A stretch of 64,000 bases of DNA from Sphingobium faniae (lineage in GTDB: Bacteria; Pseudomonadota; Alphaproteobacteria; Sphingomonadales; Sphingomonadaceae), in the NCBI GenBank assembly GCA_900100475.1, contig FMTU01000002.1, positions 1 to 64,000 of the forward strand, given 5' to 3'. The position numbers and the translations under genes are program-made. Shown here in pieces: positions 54,384 to 64,000 of this stretch. Each line of letters opens with the position of its first letter. The stretch's first letter is position 1. The notes under the pieces were generated by a model that saw nothing but the letters and a program-made list of their open reading frames with translations, had not been told where the DNA came from and made no database searches.

Positions 54384-55889
54384 ATGCCGTCCCCTGCACA
54401 GGCCGCCATCGCGCGCCTTCCGCAAGCCGACCTCAAGTCCATCTTCACGGTCGATCCGGACCGGCTGTCCCGCTTCGTGCTGACGCAGGGACCGATCCGC
54501 TTCGACTGGTCGAAGACGCATCTGACAGACGCGTTGCTGGACGCCTATCTCGAACTGGCGCAGGAGCAGGATTTCACCGGCTGGCGCGAGGCGCTGTTCG
54601 CGGGCAAGCCTGTCAATAACAGCGAAGGCCGCGCCGCCGAGCATCCCGCCGAACGGGGCGAAGGCAAAGCCGACAGCGTCGCGCGGGCGCGGATGTTCCA
54701 TGCCCGGATGCGCGCGCTGATCGACGCCATCGAGGCGGAGGCGCTGGGGCCGATCCGCCATATCCTGCATATCGGCATCGGCGGGTCGGCGCTGGGACCG
54801 GACCTGATCGTGGATGCATTGGGTGGAGATCAGCTTCGCTACGATGTCGCGATCGTGTCCAATGTGGACGGCACCGCGCTGGAACGGGCGATGAGCCGCT
54901 TTGACCCGCACACGACGCTGATCGCTGTCGCCTCCAAGACCTTCACCACCACGGAAACCATGCTGAACGCGGCGAGCGCGATCAACTGGATGGTGGAAGC
55001 GGGTGTCGACGATCCCTATGGCCGCGTCGTGGCGCTCACCGCCGCGCCGGACCGCGCCATCGAATGGGGCGTCGATGAAACGCGCATCCTGCCTTTTTCC
55101 GAAAATGTGGGCGGGCGTTATTCGCTCTGGTCGTCCATCGGTTTCCCCGCCGCGCTGGCGCTGGGCTGGGACGCGTTCGAAAGCCTGCTGGAAGGAGCGG
55201 CCGCGATGGACCGCCATTTCCGCCTCTCCGCCCCGCGCGAGAATGCGCCGCTGATCGCCGCCTTCGCCGACCAATATTATGCGCGGGTCATGAACTGCCA
55301 GACGCGCGCGCTCTTCGCCTATGACGAGCGGCTGCGGCTCCTCCCCTCCTATCTTCAGCAGTTGGAGATGGAGAGCAACGGCAAGAGCGTCACCCGCGAC
55401 GGCGATCGGGTGGACGGCCCCACCGCGCCGATCACATGGGGCGGGGTGGGCACGGATGCGCAACATGCGGTGTTCCAGCTTCTCCATCAGGGCACGGTCC
55501 TCGCCCCTGTCGAGTTCGTCACCTCCATCGAGCCGGGCCATACCCTTGATCCCGCGCATCATCGGGCGCTGCTGGTCAACTGTTTCGCGCAGGGCGCGGC
55601 GCTGATGCGCGGGCGGGACAATGCGGACGATCCGGCGCGGGCCTATCCGGGCAACCGGCCCTCGGCCACCATCTTGATGGACGACGTGACGCCGGAAGCT
55701 CTGGGCGCGCTGATCGCCTTTTACGAGCATCGCACCTTTGCCAATGCCGTGCTGATGGGCATCAACCCTTTCGACCAGTTCGGCGTCGAACTGGGCAAGG
55801 AAATCGCCAAATCCATCGAGGCGGATGGGCCGAAGGGCTTCGATCCGTCCACCATGGCGCTGATCGACATTGCCCTGGGCGGCGTTTGA
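54384..55889 (+). CDS. pgi: glucose-6-phosphate isomerase
   Basis: A 501-residue sugar isomerase. The family motif is GGRYSLWSSIGFPAAL, and the C-terminal one is NPFDQFGVELGKEIAK. The length is slightly below the 550 of enteric Pgi but normal for alphaproteobacteria. It links glycolysis and pentose metabolism and supplies sugar phosphates for the exopolysaccharide. Start at 54384. Confidence 0.95.
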   Translation: MPSPAQAAIARLPQADLKSIFTVDPDRLSRFVLTQGPIRFDWSKTHLTDALLDAYLELAQEQDFTGWREALFAGKPVNNSEGRAAEHPAERGEGKADSVARARMFHARMRALIDAIEAEALGPIRHILHIGIGGSALGPDLIVDALGGDQLRYDVAIVSNVDGTALERAMSRFDPHTTLIAVASKTFTTTETMLNAASAINWMVEAGVDDPYGRVVALTAAPDRAIEWGVDETRILPFSENVGGRYSLWSSIGFPAALALGWDAFESLLEGAAAMDRHFRLSAPRENAPLIAAFADQYYARVMNCQTRALFAYDERLRLLPSYLQQLEMESNGKSVTRDGDRVDGPTAPITWGGVGTDAQHAVFQLLHQGTVLAPVEFVTSIEPGHTLDPAHHRALLVNCFAQGAALMRGRDNADDPARAYPGNRPSATILMDDVTPEALGALIAFYEHRTFANAVLMGINPFDQFGVELGKEIAKSIEADGPKGFDPSTMALIDIALGGV

Positions 55890-55960
55890 GCCGATCAAAA
55901 ACCCGTTTGTAACTCCGCCGGGGTGCGGCCATATGCGCGGCACACCCAGCGGAGGCAGGC

Positions 55961-57307
55961 ATGAGCGATTATGATTTCGACCTTTTCGTCATCGGCGCGG
56001 GATCGGGTGGCGTACGCGCCTCGCGGGTCGCTTCCGCCCATGGCGCGAAGGTCGCGGTGGCGGAGGAATATCGGGTAGGCGGCACCTGCGTCATTCGCGG
56101 TTGCGTGCCCAAGAAGCTGCTCGTCTATGGCGCGCATTTCGCCGGGGATCTGAAGGACGCCCGCCGTTTCGGCTGGAAGGTGCCCGACTGCGCCTTCGAA
56201 TGGCCGGTGCTGCGCGACAATGTGCTGGCCGATGTCGACCGGCTGGAAGGGCTCTACAAGAATACGCTCGACAGCCATGGTGTCGAGTTGATCCCCGAAC
56301 GCGCGACCATTACCGGCCCTCATTCGGTGAAACTCGCCAACGGGCGTGAGGTCAGCGCCAGGCATGTCCTGATCGCGACCGGGGCATGGCCGGTCGTGCC
56401 GGAGGTCGAGGGCGCGGAGCATGGCCTTACCTCCAACGAGATGTTCCATCTGGACGAAACCCCCAGGCGCCTCGTCATCATTGGCGGCGGTTATATCGCC
56501 AATGAGTTTGCGGGCATCTTTCACCAGTTCGGCAGTCAGGTGACGCTGGTGAACCGTTCCTCCACGCTTCTGCGGGGCTATGATGAGAGCATCCGTGACC
56601 GGCTGATGCAGATTTCCACGACCAAGGGCATCCAGTTCCGTTTCAACGCCCAACTGGACAGGATCGTGAAGAATGAGGACGATACGCTCTGCGTTCATTT
56701 CAGCGAAGGCGATCCGATCCCCTGCGACGTCCTGCTGTTCGCGGCGGGGCGGCGGCCGCATACCGGCGGCCTCGGCCTTGAAAATGCGGGCGTGGAGGTT
56801 GACGGCAAGGGCGCGATCAAGGTCGATGAATATAGCCGCACCAGTTGCGAAAGCATCTATGCGGTGGGCGACGTGACCGACCGATTGCAACTGACGCCTG
56901 TCGCTATTCGCGAAGGCCATGCATTTGCCGATACCGTCTTTGGCGACAATCCGCGCACGGTCGATTATGACTGCGTGCCCTCCGCGGTGTTCAGCGATCC
57001 GCCGATGGCAGGGGTGGGCCTGACCGAAGCGCAGGCGAAGAACAAGCTCGGCACGGTCAAGGTCTATACGTCCGATTTCCGTCCGATGAAGAACGTGCTT
57101 GCGGGCCGCGAGGAACGGGCGCTCTACAAGATGGTGGTCGATGCCACGACCGACTGCGTCGTCGGCCTGCACATGATCGGTCCCGACGCGCCCGAAATCC
57201 TGCAAGCCGCCGCCATCGCGGTGAAGGCGGGCCTCACCAAGCAGCAGTTCGACGATACCGTTGCCCTGCATCCCAGCATGGCCGAGGAACTGGTGCTGCT
57301 GAAATAG
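55961..57307 (+). CDS. gor: glutathione-disulfide reductase
   Basis: A 448-residue flavoenzyme. FAD loop GAGSGGVRAS is near residues 12-21. The redox pair is Cys43 and Cys48 in GGTCVIRGCVPKKL. The NADPH domain starts near IGGGYIANEFAG. The C-terminal active-site region is LHPSMAEELVLL. Start ATG at 55961, after GGAGG. Confidence 0.95.
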   Translation: MSDYDFDLFVIGAGSGGVRASRVASAHGAKVAVAEEYRVGGTCVIRGCVPKKLLVYGAHFAGDLKDARRFGWKVPDCAFEWPVLRDNVLADVDRLEGLYKNTLDSHGVELIPERATITGPHSVKLANGREVSARHVLIATGAWPVVPEVEGAEHGLTSNEMFHLDETPRRLVIIGGGYIANEFAGIFHQFGSQVTLVNRSSTLLRGYDESIRDRLMQISTTKGIQFRFNAQLDRIVKNEDDTLCVHFSEGDPIPCDVLLFAAGRRPHTGGLGLENAGVEVDGKGAIKVDEYSRTSCESIYAVGDVTDRLQLTPVAIREGHAFADTVFGDNPRTVDYDCVPSAVFSDPPMAGVGLTEAQAKNKLGTVKVYTSDFRPMKNVLAGREERALYKMVVDATTDCVVGLHMIGPDAPEILQAAAIAVKAGLTKQQFDDTVALHPSMAEELVLLK

Positions 57308-57309
57308 GG

Positions 57310-58017
57310 CTATTGCGCCGCGAAGGTGATGACCAGTGCATCCCGCCAGGCGGGGCGTTCGGGGTCGACGGCGTGGATTTCGGTGACGCCATGCAGGATG
57401 CGATGATCGTCGATCAGCACTGCGTCACCGGGCAAGGCCAGCGTGAATTCGCCCAGCGCCATGCCATCTGGCGCGCCGATGCGGGTCTCGCCTTCGCGCA
57501 CATTGCGCCGTTCGACCAGCATGACGAAGACCCAGTCCACCCCGTCCCGATGCAATCCTTCGGGCGTCGGTCGGCCGGTTTCGCCCTTGCCGGTTTCGAT
57601 GCGGAACTGGTGTGTTTCGACATGCCAGCTTGCCACGCTGTCGGCGAAAGCCTCGGCGCATAGGGTGAACACGCCTTGCATCACCGGATTGCTCACCGTC
57701 GCGTCTGCCACCGGATCGAACCAGCGCTGCACGTCGCCGTTCAGTGGATTATAGTCGCGGCTCTGGAAATGCGGCTGGTGGGGTTTGCGGGTGAATTTCC
57801 CGCCTTCGCAGCGAAAGGCCGCATGACGCCGCCGACGATAGCGGCCCCCGTCCGCCATGTAGAGATCGGGGCCAAGATCGTTCCAGCACCGCGCGAAATC
57901 CGCCCATGCACCCGGCGCCACATCAAGCAACGCCCATGTCTGCGCGCTTGCCAGCCGCGCATAGCCCTGCCGGGCAAGATCATCGCGCAAGGAATAAGGA
58001 AGGAGAGCAGGAGCCAT
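57310..58017 (-). CDS. 2OG-Fe dioxygenase family protein
   Basis: A 235-residue protein of the bacterial 2OG-Fe dioxygenase family (PF10014 type). The iron ligands are probably His-x-Asp in LHRDGVDW and His in DDHRILHGVTEI. Members modify small molecules, for example free amino acids. Two bases from the gor stop, but on the opposite strand. Confidence 0.82.
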   Translation of the reverse strand: MAPALLPYSLRDDLARQGYARLASAQTWALLDVAPGAWADFARCWNDLGPDLYMADGGRYRRRRHAAFRCEGGKFTRKPHQPHFQSRDYNPLNGDVQRWFDPVADATVSNPVMQGVFTLCAEAFADSVASWHVETHQFRIETGKGETGRPTPEGLHRDGVDWVFVMLVERRNVREGETRIGAPDGMALGEFTLALPGDAVLIDDHRILHGVTEIHAVDPERPAWRDALVITFAAQ

Positions 58018-58081
58018 GTCGTAACCATGACCTTTAGGACCGCCGCCGCCCTTGTGGCAGGGCCAATCGAATCAAACTGGC

Positions 58082-59497
58082 TCAGCCGATCCAGTAAGGC
58101 ACGATCTGGCGGTTGTCGGGATCGACATGGATTGGCCGGTCGGCGGGCGGAAAGGCGCGCTGGTCGCAGCTCTGGCGCGGGCACAGGCGGCAGGTGATGC
58201 CGATCGGCGTCGCCGCGCCTTCATCCTCCAGTTGCAGTCCATCGGCATAGACGAAGTTCGCGGCATGAGCGACCTCGCACCCCAGCACCACGGCATAGCG
58301 GCGCGGCGTGCGGGCATAGCTGCCCGACGGCTTCACCAGTCCCTTCGCCATGGAGACATAGCGGACCCCATCCGGCGTCTCGCCCAATTGCACGTTGATC
58401 CGGTCGGGAATGGCGACCGCTTCATGCACGTTCCACAGAGGGCAGGCGCCGCCGAAGCGCGCGAATTGCAGCCGGGTGGCGCTGTGGCGTTTCGTGATGT
58501 TGCCCGCCATGTCGACCCGGCAGAAGAAGAAGGGGATGCCGCGCAACCCCGGCCTTTGCAAGGTGGAGAGCCGATGGCAGGCTTGCTCGAAACTCACGCC
58601 GAAACGCCGCGCCAGCCTGTCGATGTCATGTCGGCTTTCCCGCGCGACCTCCCGGAACGGCGCATAGGGCATCAACAGCGCCCCCGCCGCATAATTGCCA
58701 AGCCCGATGGTGAGCAGCCGATCCGCCCCGGCGACGGAGAGCGCCGCTTTCGCCACAATGTCCGCGATCAGCGTCTGCCCCTCCAGCATCATGAGTTGAT
58801 GCCCCAGCATGAACTTGCGGCTTTCGGTCGGCAGGGCGGCGTTGACGAACAGCCGCCGCGCGCTGGCGCTATAGGTGCGCAGCGCGGAATCCGGCGTGTC
58901 GGCGATCAGCGTTTCGATGCCGTGCCGCCGCGCCAGCGCCTCTACCAGCATCCCTTCGTCCAGCGCCTGTCCGGCCGTGAAGCTCGCCGCCATATCCTCC
59001 GCCAGGCAATCGAGCGGATGGACATAATTGCCGGCTTCGTGGAACCAGTCCCGCGCGGCTTCCCAAGGCAGGCGGGCCTGCACGGCGTGATCGTTGGCGA
59101 TCGCTTCCTCGATCATGTTGATCCGCTCATTGGCGCGCATATGGGCGTTGTAGAGATCGACATAACGCGCCGCGAATTCCGGGAATTGCAGGTGCAGCTT
59201 CTCGATCCGCTCCGGCTCCAGCGCCGTGCCGGGCAGTTCGGGATGGGCGAGGGCGAAGGTGAACGCGCCTAGAAGCTGTTCCTCCTCACGGCTGTCAAAA
59301 CTGGCCCAGTCGGTGGGGAAGGCGCTGGCGAGCGCGGCCTTCACCTTGGCGGTGAGCGGCCTGTCGTCATTTTCAAGCTGGCTGAGATAAGATACGGAAA
59401 TCCCCAGCGCCAGCGCCATCGCTGCCTGATCCATGCGATGGTCGATCCGAAGCTGACGGAGCCGTTGACCGGCGAAGATGCGATTGCCGCGTGCCAT
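58082..59497 (-). CDS. ScfR/PccR-type short-chain fatty acyl regulator
   Basis: A 471-residue XRE-family regulator. N-terminal [21 protein letters not shown]. The large C-terminal part is the ScfR-type domain with [19 protein letters not shown] and a Cys-rich end ([19 protein letters not shown]). In alphaproteobacteria such proteins activate propionate or acetate assimilation genes on sensing acyl-CoA. ATG at 59497 is preferred; 59509 would add four residues. Divergent from pccB. Confidence 0.88.
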   Translation of the reverse strand: MARGNRIFAGQRLRQLRIDHRMDQAAMALALGISVSYLSQLENDDRPLTAKVKAALASAFPTDWASFDSREEEQLLGAFTFALAHPELPGTALEPERIEKLHLQFPEFAARYVDLYNAHMRANERINMIEEAIANDHAVQARLPWEAARDWFHEAGNYVHPLDCLAEDMAASFTAGQALDEGMLVEALARRHGIETLIADTPDSALRTYSASARRLFVNAALPTESRKFMLGHQLMMLEGQTLIADIVAKAALSVAGADRLLTIGLGNYAAGALLMPYAPFREVARESRHDIDRLARRFGVSFEQACHRLSTLQRPGLRGIPFFFCRVDMAGNITKRHSATRLQFARFGGACPLWNVHEAVAIPDRINVQLGETPDGVRYVSMAKGLVKPSGSYARTPRRYAVVLGCEVAHAANFVYADGLQLEDEGAATPIGITCRLCPRQSCDQRAFPPADRPIHVDPDNRQIVPYWIG

Positions 59498-59511
59498 GGC
59501 GATCGGCATAA

Positions 59512-59557
59512 TTTGCAAAGTCGTGATTTGCAAATTAGCAAATTTACATTTGCGAAA
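59512..59557. promoter_or_regulatory. three TTTGCAAA-type operator boxes (PccR/ScfR motif)
   Basis: TTTGCAAA occurs at 59512-59519 and 59527-59534, and TTTGCGAAA at 59549-59557, with a weaker TAGCAAAT at 59536-59543. This is the motif reported for ScfR/PccR regulators, and it lies between that regulator and pccB. Confidence 0.75.
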
Positions 59558-59620
59558 AGCGCGAAAGGCTGGAAAGGGGGCTGGCATACCCGTCCGTACC
59601 GACTGGAGAGAAGCCTTATC

Positions 59621-61153
59621 ATGTCCAAGCTCGCCATCATCGAACAGCTTGAAGCGAAGCGCGAAGCGGCCCGTCTGGGCGGTGGCCAGCGCCGCATCGA
59701 CGCGCAGCACGCCAAGGGCAAGCTGACCGCGCGCGAAAGGCTGGAGGTGCTGCTGGACGAAGGCAGCTTCGAAGAACTCGACATGTATGTCGAGCATAAC
59801 TGCATCGACTTCGGCATGGACGAACAGCATATTCCGGGCGATGGCGTCGTCACGGGATCGGGCACGGTCAACGGTCGTCTGGTCTTTGTCTTTTCGCAGG
59901 ACTTCACCGTTTATGGCGGCGCGGTGTCCGAACGGCATGCGATGAAGATCTGCAAGATCATGGACATGGCGCTTAAGGTCGGCGCGCCCGTCATCGGCCT
60001 CAACGATTCGGGTGGCGCGCGTATCCAGGAAGGCGTGGCCAGCCTTGCAGGCTATGCCGAAGTGTTCCAGCGCAACGTGCTGGCGTCGGGCGTCGTCCCG
60101 CAGATCAGCGTCATCATGGGGCCGTGCGCGGGTGGTGCGGTCTATTCGCCCGCGATGACCGACTTCATCTTCATGGTGAAGGATTCAAGCTTCATGTTCG
60201 TGACCGGCCCGGACGTGGTGAAGACCGTCACCAACGAGGTCGTGACGCAGGAAGAACTGGGCGGCGCCGTCACCCACACCACCAAGTCGGGCGTCGCGGA
60301 CGTGGCCTTCGAAAATGATATCGAGGCGCTGCTGGCGGTGCGCGATTTCGTCGATTTCCTGCCCGCTTCCAATCGGGAGCCGGTGCCCGAGCGTCCGAGC
60401 GCCGATGCGTGGGACAGGATGGACGAAAGCCTCGACACGCTGATCCCGGCCAATGCCAACCAGCCCTATGACATGCATGAACTGATCCGCAAGGTCGTGG
60501 ACGAAGGCGATTTCTTCGAAGTGCAGCCAGCCCATGCGGGCAACATCATCTGCGGTTTCGGCCGGATCGAAGGCAAGACGATCGGCATCGTCGCCAACCA
60601 GCCGATGGTGCTGGCAGGCGTGCTGGACATCAACTCGTCGAAGAAGGCGGGGCGTTTCGTGCGCTTCTGCGACGCGTTCGATATTCCGATCCTGACCTTC
60701 GTCGACGTGCCGGGCTTTTTGCCGGGCACCGCGCAGGAGCATAACGGCATCATCAAGCATGGCGCGAAGCTGCTCTTCGCCTATGCCGAAGCGACCGTGC
60801 CGAAGATCACCGTCATCACGCGCAAGGCTTATGGCGGCGCTTATGACGTCATGTCCTCCAAGCATCTGCGTGGCGACCTCAACTATGCGTGGCCGACCGC
60901 CGAGATCGCGGTGATGGGCGCGAAGGGCGCGGTGGAGATCATCTTCCGCGGCAAGACGCCCGAAGAAATCGCCGAGCGCACCAGGGAATATGAAGACCGC
61001 TTCGCCAACCCCTTCGTGGCGGCGGGCAAGGGCTTCATCGACGAGGTGATCCAGCCGCATTCCACCCGCAAGCGCATTGCCCTGGGCCTCCGCAAGCTCC
61101 GCAACAAGAGCCTGGAAAATCCCTGGAAAAAGCACGACAATATTCCGCTCTAA
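59621..61153 (+). CDS. pccB: propionyl-CoA carboxylase beta subunit
   Basis: A 510-residue carboxyltransferase that makes methylmalonyl-CoA from propionyl-CoA. Family blocks: [37 protein letters not shown] and [15 protein letters not shown]. Starts at 59621 after GGAGAG. First gene of the methylmalonyl operon; the biotin-carrying alpha subunit is not in the window and may follow bioB. Confidence 0.95.
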   Translation: MSKLAIIEQLEAKREAARLGGGQRRIDAQHAKGKLTARERLEVLLDEGSFEELDMYVEHNCIDFGMDEQHIPGDGVVTGSGTVNGRLVFVFSQDFTVYGGAVSERHAMKICKIMDMALKVGAPVIGLNDSGGARIQEGVASLAGYAEVFQRNVLASGVVPQISVIMGPCAGGAVYSPAMTDFIFMVKDSSFMFVTGPDVVKTVTNEVVTQEELGGAVTHTTKSGVADVAFENDIEALLAVRDFVDFLPASNREPVPERPSADAWDRMDESLDTLIPANANQPYDMHELIRKVVDEGDFFEVQPAHAGNIICGFGRIEGKTIGIVANQPMVLAGVLDINSSKKAGRFVRFCDAFDIPILTFVDVPGFLPGTAQEHNGIIKHGAKLLFAYAEATVPKITVITRKAYGGAYDVMSSKHLRGDLNYAWPTAEIAVMGAKGAVEIIFRGKTPEEIAERTREYEDRFANPFVAAGKGFIDEVIQPHSTRKRIALGLRKLRNKSLENPWKKHDNIPL

Positions 61154-61159
61154 GCGAGG

Positions 61160-61603
61160 ATGGACATGAAACTCGGACGGCTCAATCATATCGGCATCGC
61201 GACGCCTTCGCTGGAGGCTTCGCTGGCTTATTATCGCGACGTCATGGGCGCGACGCTGACCCATGAACCCTTCGATCTGCCCGCGCAGGGCGTGAAGGTC
61301 TGCTTCGTCGATACGCCGGGCGAAAAGGGCACGGACGGCACGCAGATCGAACTGATCGAGCCATTGGGCGAGGATAGCCCGATCCACGGCTTCATCGTGA
61401 AGAATCCGGCGGGTGGGCAGCATCATATGTGCTACGAAGTGCCCGACATTCATGAAGCGAAGAAATGGTTCGAGGGGCTGGGCAAAAGGGTGTTGGGCGA
61501 ACCGCGAATCGGCGCGCATGGCACGCTGATCTTCTTCGTCCATCCCAGGGACATGAACGGTGTCCTGACTGAAATCATGGAAACGCCCAAAGGGGCGCAT
61601 TGA
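61160..61603 (+). CDS. mce: methylmalonyl-CoA epimerase
   Basis: A 147-residue vicinal-oxygen-chelate enzyme converting the (S) to (R) form of methylmalonyl-CoA. Metal-ligand regions: [24 protein letters not shown] and GVLTEIM. An ATG at 61160 or at 61166 could start it. It follows pccB by six bases. Confidence 0.95.
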   Translation: MDMKLGRLNHIGIATPSLEASLAYYRDVMGATLTHEPFDLPAQGVKVCFVDTPGEKGTDGTQIELIEPLGEDSPIHGFIVKNPAGGQHHMCYEVPDIHEAKKWFEGLGKRVLGEPRIGAHGTLIFFVHPRDMNGVLTEIMETPKGAH

Positions 61604-61650
61604 ACGCAAGACACGTCTCTCGACTGCACTCGGGACGAACGGAGAATGAA

Positions 61651-63804
61651 GTGACTGACAAGCCGACGCTGGATCAATGGACCGCCGCCGCGAGCAAGGA
61701 AGTGAAGGGCAAGGACCTCATCTGGCGCACGCCGGAGGGGATCGACGTCAAGCCGCTCTACACCGCCGAAGATGTGAAGGTCGATCCGGGCGTCCCCGGC
61801 TTCGCGCCGTTTACCCGTGGCGTCAGGGCGTCGATGTATGCGGGCCGGCCCTGGACCATCCGCCAATATGCGGGCTTTTCCACCGCCGAGGAATCCAACG
61901 CCTTCTATCGCCGCAATCTGGCGGCCGGGCAGAAGGGGCTTTCGGTCGCTTTCGACCTCGCCACTCATCGCGGCTATGACAGCGACCATCCCCGCGTCGT
62001 CGGCGACGTGGGCAAGGCGGGCGTCGCCATCGACAGCGTCGAGGACATGAAGATCCTGTTCGACGGCATCCCGCTCGACCAGATGTCGGTCAGCATGACC
62101 ATGAACGGCGCGGTCATCCCGATCCTGTCCTTTTTCATCGTCGCGGGCGAGGAGCAGGGCGTCGACCGCAAGCTGCTGGACGGAACCATCCAGAATGACA
62201 TTCTGAAGGAGTTCATGGTCCGCAACACCTATATCTATCCGCCTGAACCCTCGATGCGGATCATCTCCGACATCTTCGGCTATACCAGCCGCGAGATGCC
62301 GAAGTTCAACAGCATCTCCATTTCCGGCTATCATATGCAGGAAGCGGGCGCGACGCAGGTGCAGGAACTGGCCTTCACCATCGCGGATGGTATCGAATAT
62401 GTGAAATATGGCGTGGCGTCGGGCCTCGACATCGACAAGTTCGCGGGACGCCTCAGCTTCTTCTTCGCCATCGGCATGAATTTCTTCATGGAAGTGTCGA
62501 AGCTGCGCGCCGCGCGCGTCCTCTGGCACCGGGCCATGACGAAGCTGGAGGCGAAAGACGAACGCTCCAAGATGCTGCGCACCCACTGCCAGACCAGCGG
62601 CGTGTCGCTGACCGAGCAGGACCCCTATAACAACGTCATGCGCACGACCATCGAAGCGATGGCCGCGATGCTGGGCGGTACCCAGTCGCTCCATACCAAT
62701 GCGCTGGACGAAGCCATTGCGCTGCCGACCGATTTCTCCGCGCGTATCGCCCGCAATACGCAGATCGTCATCCAGGAAGAAACCGGCATGTGCAATGTCG
62801 TCGATCCGCTGGGCGGCAGCTATTATGTCGAGGCGCTGACGCAGGAACTGGTCGACCGCGCGCAGGAGATCATCGACCGCGTGGAAAGCGAAGGCGGCAT
62901 GGCGAAGGCCGTGGCGGCGGGCTGGCCCAAGGCCATGATCGAGGAAGCCGCCGCCGCCCGTCAGGCCCGCGTCGACCGGGGCGAGGACGTCATCGTCGGC
63001 GTCAACAAATATCGCCTTGCCAATGAAGACCTGCTCGAAACGCTGGAGGTCGACAACACCAAGGTCCGCGAAGCGCAGATCGCCCGCATCAACAGGATGA
63101 AGGCGGAGCGCGACGAAACGAAGTGCCAAGCCGCGCTCGACGCGCTGCGCAAGGGCGCGGCCGGCCCGGCGAGCATCGAGAACAACCTTCTTGCCCTGGC
63201 GGTGGAATGTGCCCGCGCCCGCGCGACGCTGGGCGAGATCAGCTCCGCCATGGAGGAGAGCTTCGACCGCTACGGCACCGTGCCGACGCCGGTGAAGGGC
63301 GTTTATGCGGCTCCCTACAAGGATGACAGTCGCTGGAAACAGGTTCTTGACGGAGTGCAGGCCGTCGAGCGGCGCCTTGGTCGCAAGCCGAAGATCCTCA
63401 TCGCCAAGATGGGGCAGGACGGTCATGACCGGGGCGCCAACATTATCGCATCGGCCTTTGGCGACATGGGCTTCGACATCGTGTCCGGCCCGTTGTTCCA
63501 GACGCCGGAGGAAACGGTGGTCCTGGCGCTCGACAATGGCGTGGACGTGGTGGGCGCGTCCTCCCTTGCGGCGGGCCACAAGACGCTGATCCCCGAACTC
63601 ATCAAGCAGCTTCGCGAAGCCGGGCGCAATGATGTCAAGGTCATCGCGGGCGGCGTCATTCCGCCGCAGGACTATGATTTCCTTCGTGACGCGGGCGTGC
63701 AGGGCATTTATGGCCCCGGCTCCAACGTCGTGGAATGCGCCGCCGATGTGCTGCGCCTCCTCGGCCACAACATGCCCCCCGCCGGGCTGGAGGAAGCCGC
63801 TTGA
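61651..63804 (+). CDS. scpA: methylmalonyl-CoA mutase
   Basis: A 717-residue single-chain adenosylcobalamin enzyme making succinyl-CoA. The N-terminal TIM barrel has [20 protein letters not shown]. The C-terminal B12-binding domain has the DXHXXG signature in [13 protein letters not shown], at about residues 590-595. GTG at 61651 follows GGAGAATGAA. The stop overlaps the following TTG by TTGA, pointing to an operon with bioB. No B12 riboswitch seen. Confidence 0.95.
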   Translation: MTDKPTLDQWTAAASKEVKGKDLIWRTPEGIDVKPLYTAEDVKVDPGVPGFAPFTRGVRASMYAGRPWTIRQYAGFSTAEESNAFYRRNLAAGQKGLSVAFDLATHRGYDSDHPRVVGDVGKAGVAIDSVEDMKILFDGIPLDQMSVSMTMNGAVIPILSFFIVAGEEQGVDRKLLDGTIQNDILKEFMVRNTYIYPPEPSMRIISDIFGYTSREMPKFNSISISGYHMQEAGATQVQELAFTIADGIEYVKYGVASGLDIDKFAGRLSFFFAIGMNFFMEVSKLRAARVLWHRAMTKLEAKDERSKMLRTHCQTSGVSLTEQDPYNNVMRTTIEAMAAMLGGTQSLHTNALDEAIALPTDFSARIARNTQIVIQEETGMCNVVDPLGGSYYVEALTQELVDRAQEIIDRVESEGGMAKAVAAGWPKAMIEEAAAARQARVDRGEDVIVGVNKYRLANEDLLETLEVDNTKVREAQIARINRMKAERDETKCQAALDALRKGAAGPASIENNLLALAVECARARATLGEISSAMEESFDRYGTVPTPVKGVYAAPYKDDSRWKQVLDGVQAVERRLGRKPKILIAKMGQDGHDRGANIIASAFGDMGFDIVSGPLFQTPEETVVLALDNGVDVVGASSLAAGHKTLIPELIKQLREAGRNDVKVIAGGVIPPQDYDFLRDAGVQGIYGPGSNVVECAADVLRLLGHNMPPAGLEEAA

Positions 63805-63812
63805 GCGAGATC

Positions 63813-64000
63813 ATGCCCCGCACCGACTGGACCCGCGACGAGATCGCCGCGCTGTTCGACCTGCCTTTCAACGACCTGTTGTTCGAGGCGCAGTCGATCC
63901 ATCGCGCGCATTTTCCGCGCAATGAAGTGCAGCTTTCGACCCTGCTGTCGATCAAGACGGGCGGCTGCCCGGAGGATTGCGGTTATTGCAGCCAGTCGAC
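63813..64000 (+). CDS. bioB: biotin synthase, partial (cut by window end)
   Basis: The first 62 or so residues of a radical-SAM enzyme. The cluster motif CxxxCxxC is in [16 protein letters not shown], and [16 protein letters not shown] is typical of BioB. A TTG at 63801 overlaps the mutase stop and adds four residues; ATG at 63813 is the simpler start. Its place next to a biotin-dependent carboxylase gene suggests co-regulation. Confidence 0.93.
   Translation, partial: MPRTDWTRDEIAALFDLPFNDLLFEAQSIHRAHFPRNEVQLSTLLSIKTGGCPEDCGYCSQS

Noticed and set aside
59558..61650. B12 riboswitch before the mutase operon
   Set aside because: The gaps before pccB, mce and scpA are short and none has a B12 box.

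Overview
The window is chromosomal DNA of a high-GC alphaproteobacterium, most likely a sphingomonad (Sphingomonadaceae). The grounds are a CtrA cell-cycle regulator, a complete exosortase A (XrtA) exopolysaccharide locus of the sphingomonad type, UPF0262, an RcnB-like/glycine-zipper protein, and a methylmalonyl pathway operon under an ScfR/PccR-type regulator. I do not assign genus or species. The XrtA-related calls rest on recognising family sequences by eye; no database search was run.

Region 1 (1-5230) is a small accessory island. It holds an IS5-family element with a two-frame transposase (1-842), an AlbA_2/RecG-C-like regulator with a 12-bp in-frame minisatellite (855-2774), an IS1182-type element with a visible 4-bp target duplication (2916-4385), a 67-residue cysteine-containing hypothetical protein, and a fragment of a tRNA 3' end (4909-4934) that looks like an old attachment site. 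It abuts an intact tRNA-Met (5231-5307, minus strand) with its own promoter.

Region 2 (5596-7472) holds a proteasome-type protease gene broken by an imperfect 59/58-bp tandem duplication, followed by thioredoxin reductase.

Region 3 (about 7580-32770) is the exopolysaccharide/exosortase locus. An acyl carrier protein and a GNAT/FemAB-like acyltransferase run leftward. Divergent from them are an acyl-CoA ligase-like enzyme and a PLP decarboxylase, then the export lipoprotein, chain-length protein, tyrosine autokinase, outer-membrane barrel, ExeA-like ATPase, polysaccharide deacetylase, FemAB, glycosyltransferase, XrtA fused to EpsI, and an amidotransferase. The repeat-unit genes follow: priming sugar transferase, GT2, methyltransferase, flippase, GT4, FkbM methyltransferase and a large polytopic membrane protein. 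Many neighbours overlap by ATGA/GTGA, so most of it is probably one transcriptional programme. No PEP-CTERM substrate gene is present in the window.

Region 4 (32787-50091) is mostly housekeeping: amidohydrolase with a dehydrogenase, threonine ammonia-lyase, Bpt, an RcnB-like protein, fRMsr, ArfB, a pseudouridine synthase, an acyltransferase, WrbA with pirin under a divergent LysR, CtrA, a phosphatase, Dcd, Cdd, GH25, UPF0262 and DnaB. A 195-bp MITE-like element with 22-bp terminal inverted repeats lies between bpt and the RcnB-like gene. The ctrA upstream region has four GANTC sites, a 19-bp palindrome and a CtrA-like box. The dnaB upstream region has a perfect DnaA box.

Region 5 (50133-64000) holds a UbiB-like kinase; lepB-rnc-era; pgi; glutathione reductase; a 2OG-Fe dioxygenase; and an ScfR/PccR-type regulator divergent from pccB-mce-scpA-bioB. 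That last operon converts propionyl-CoA to succinyl-CoA and begins a biotin gene (bioB, cut by the window end). Three TTTGCAAA-type boxes lie in the divergent promoter.
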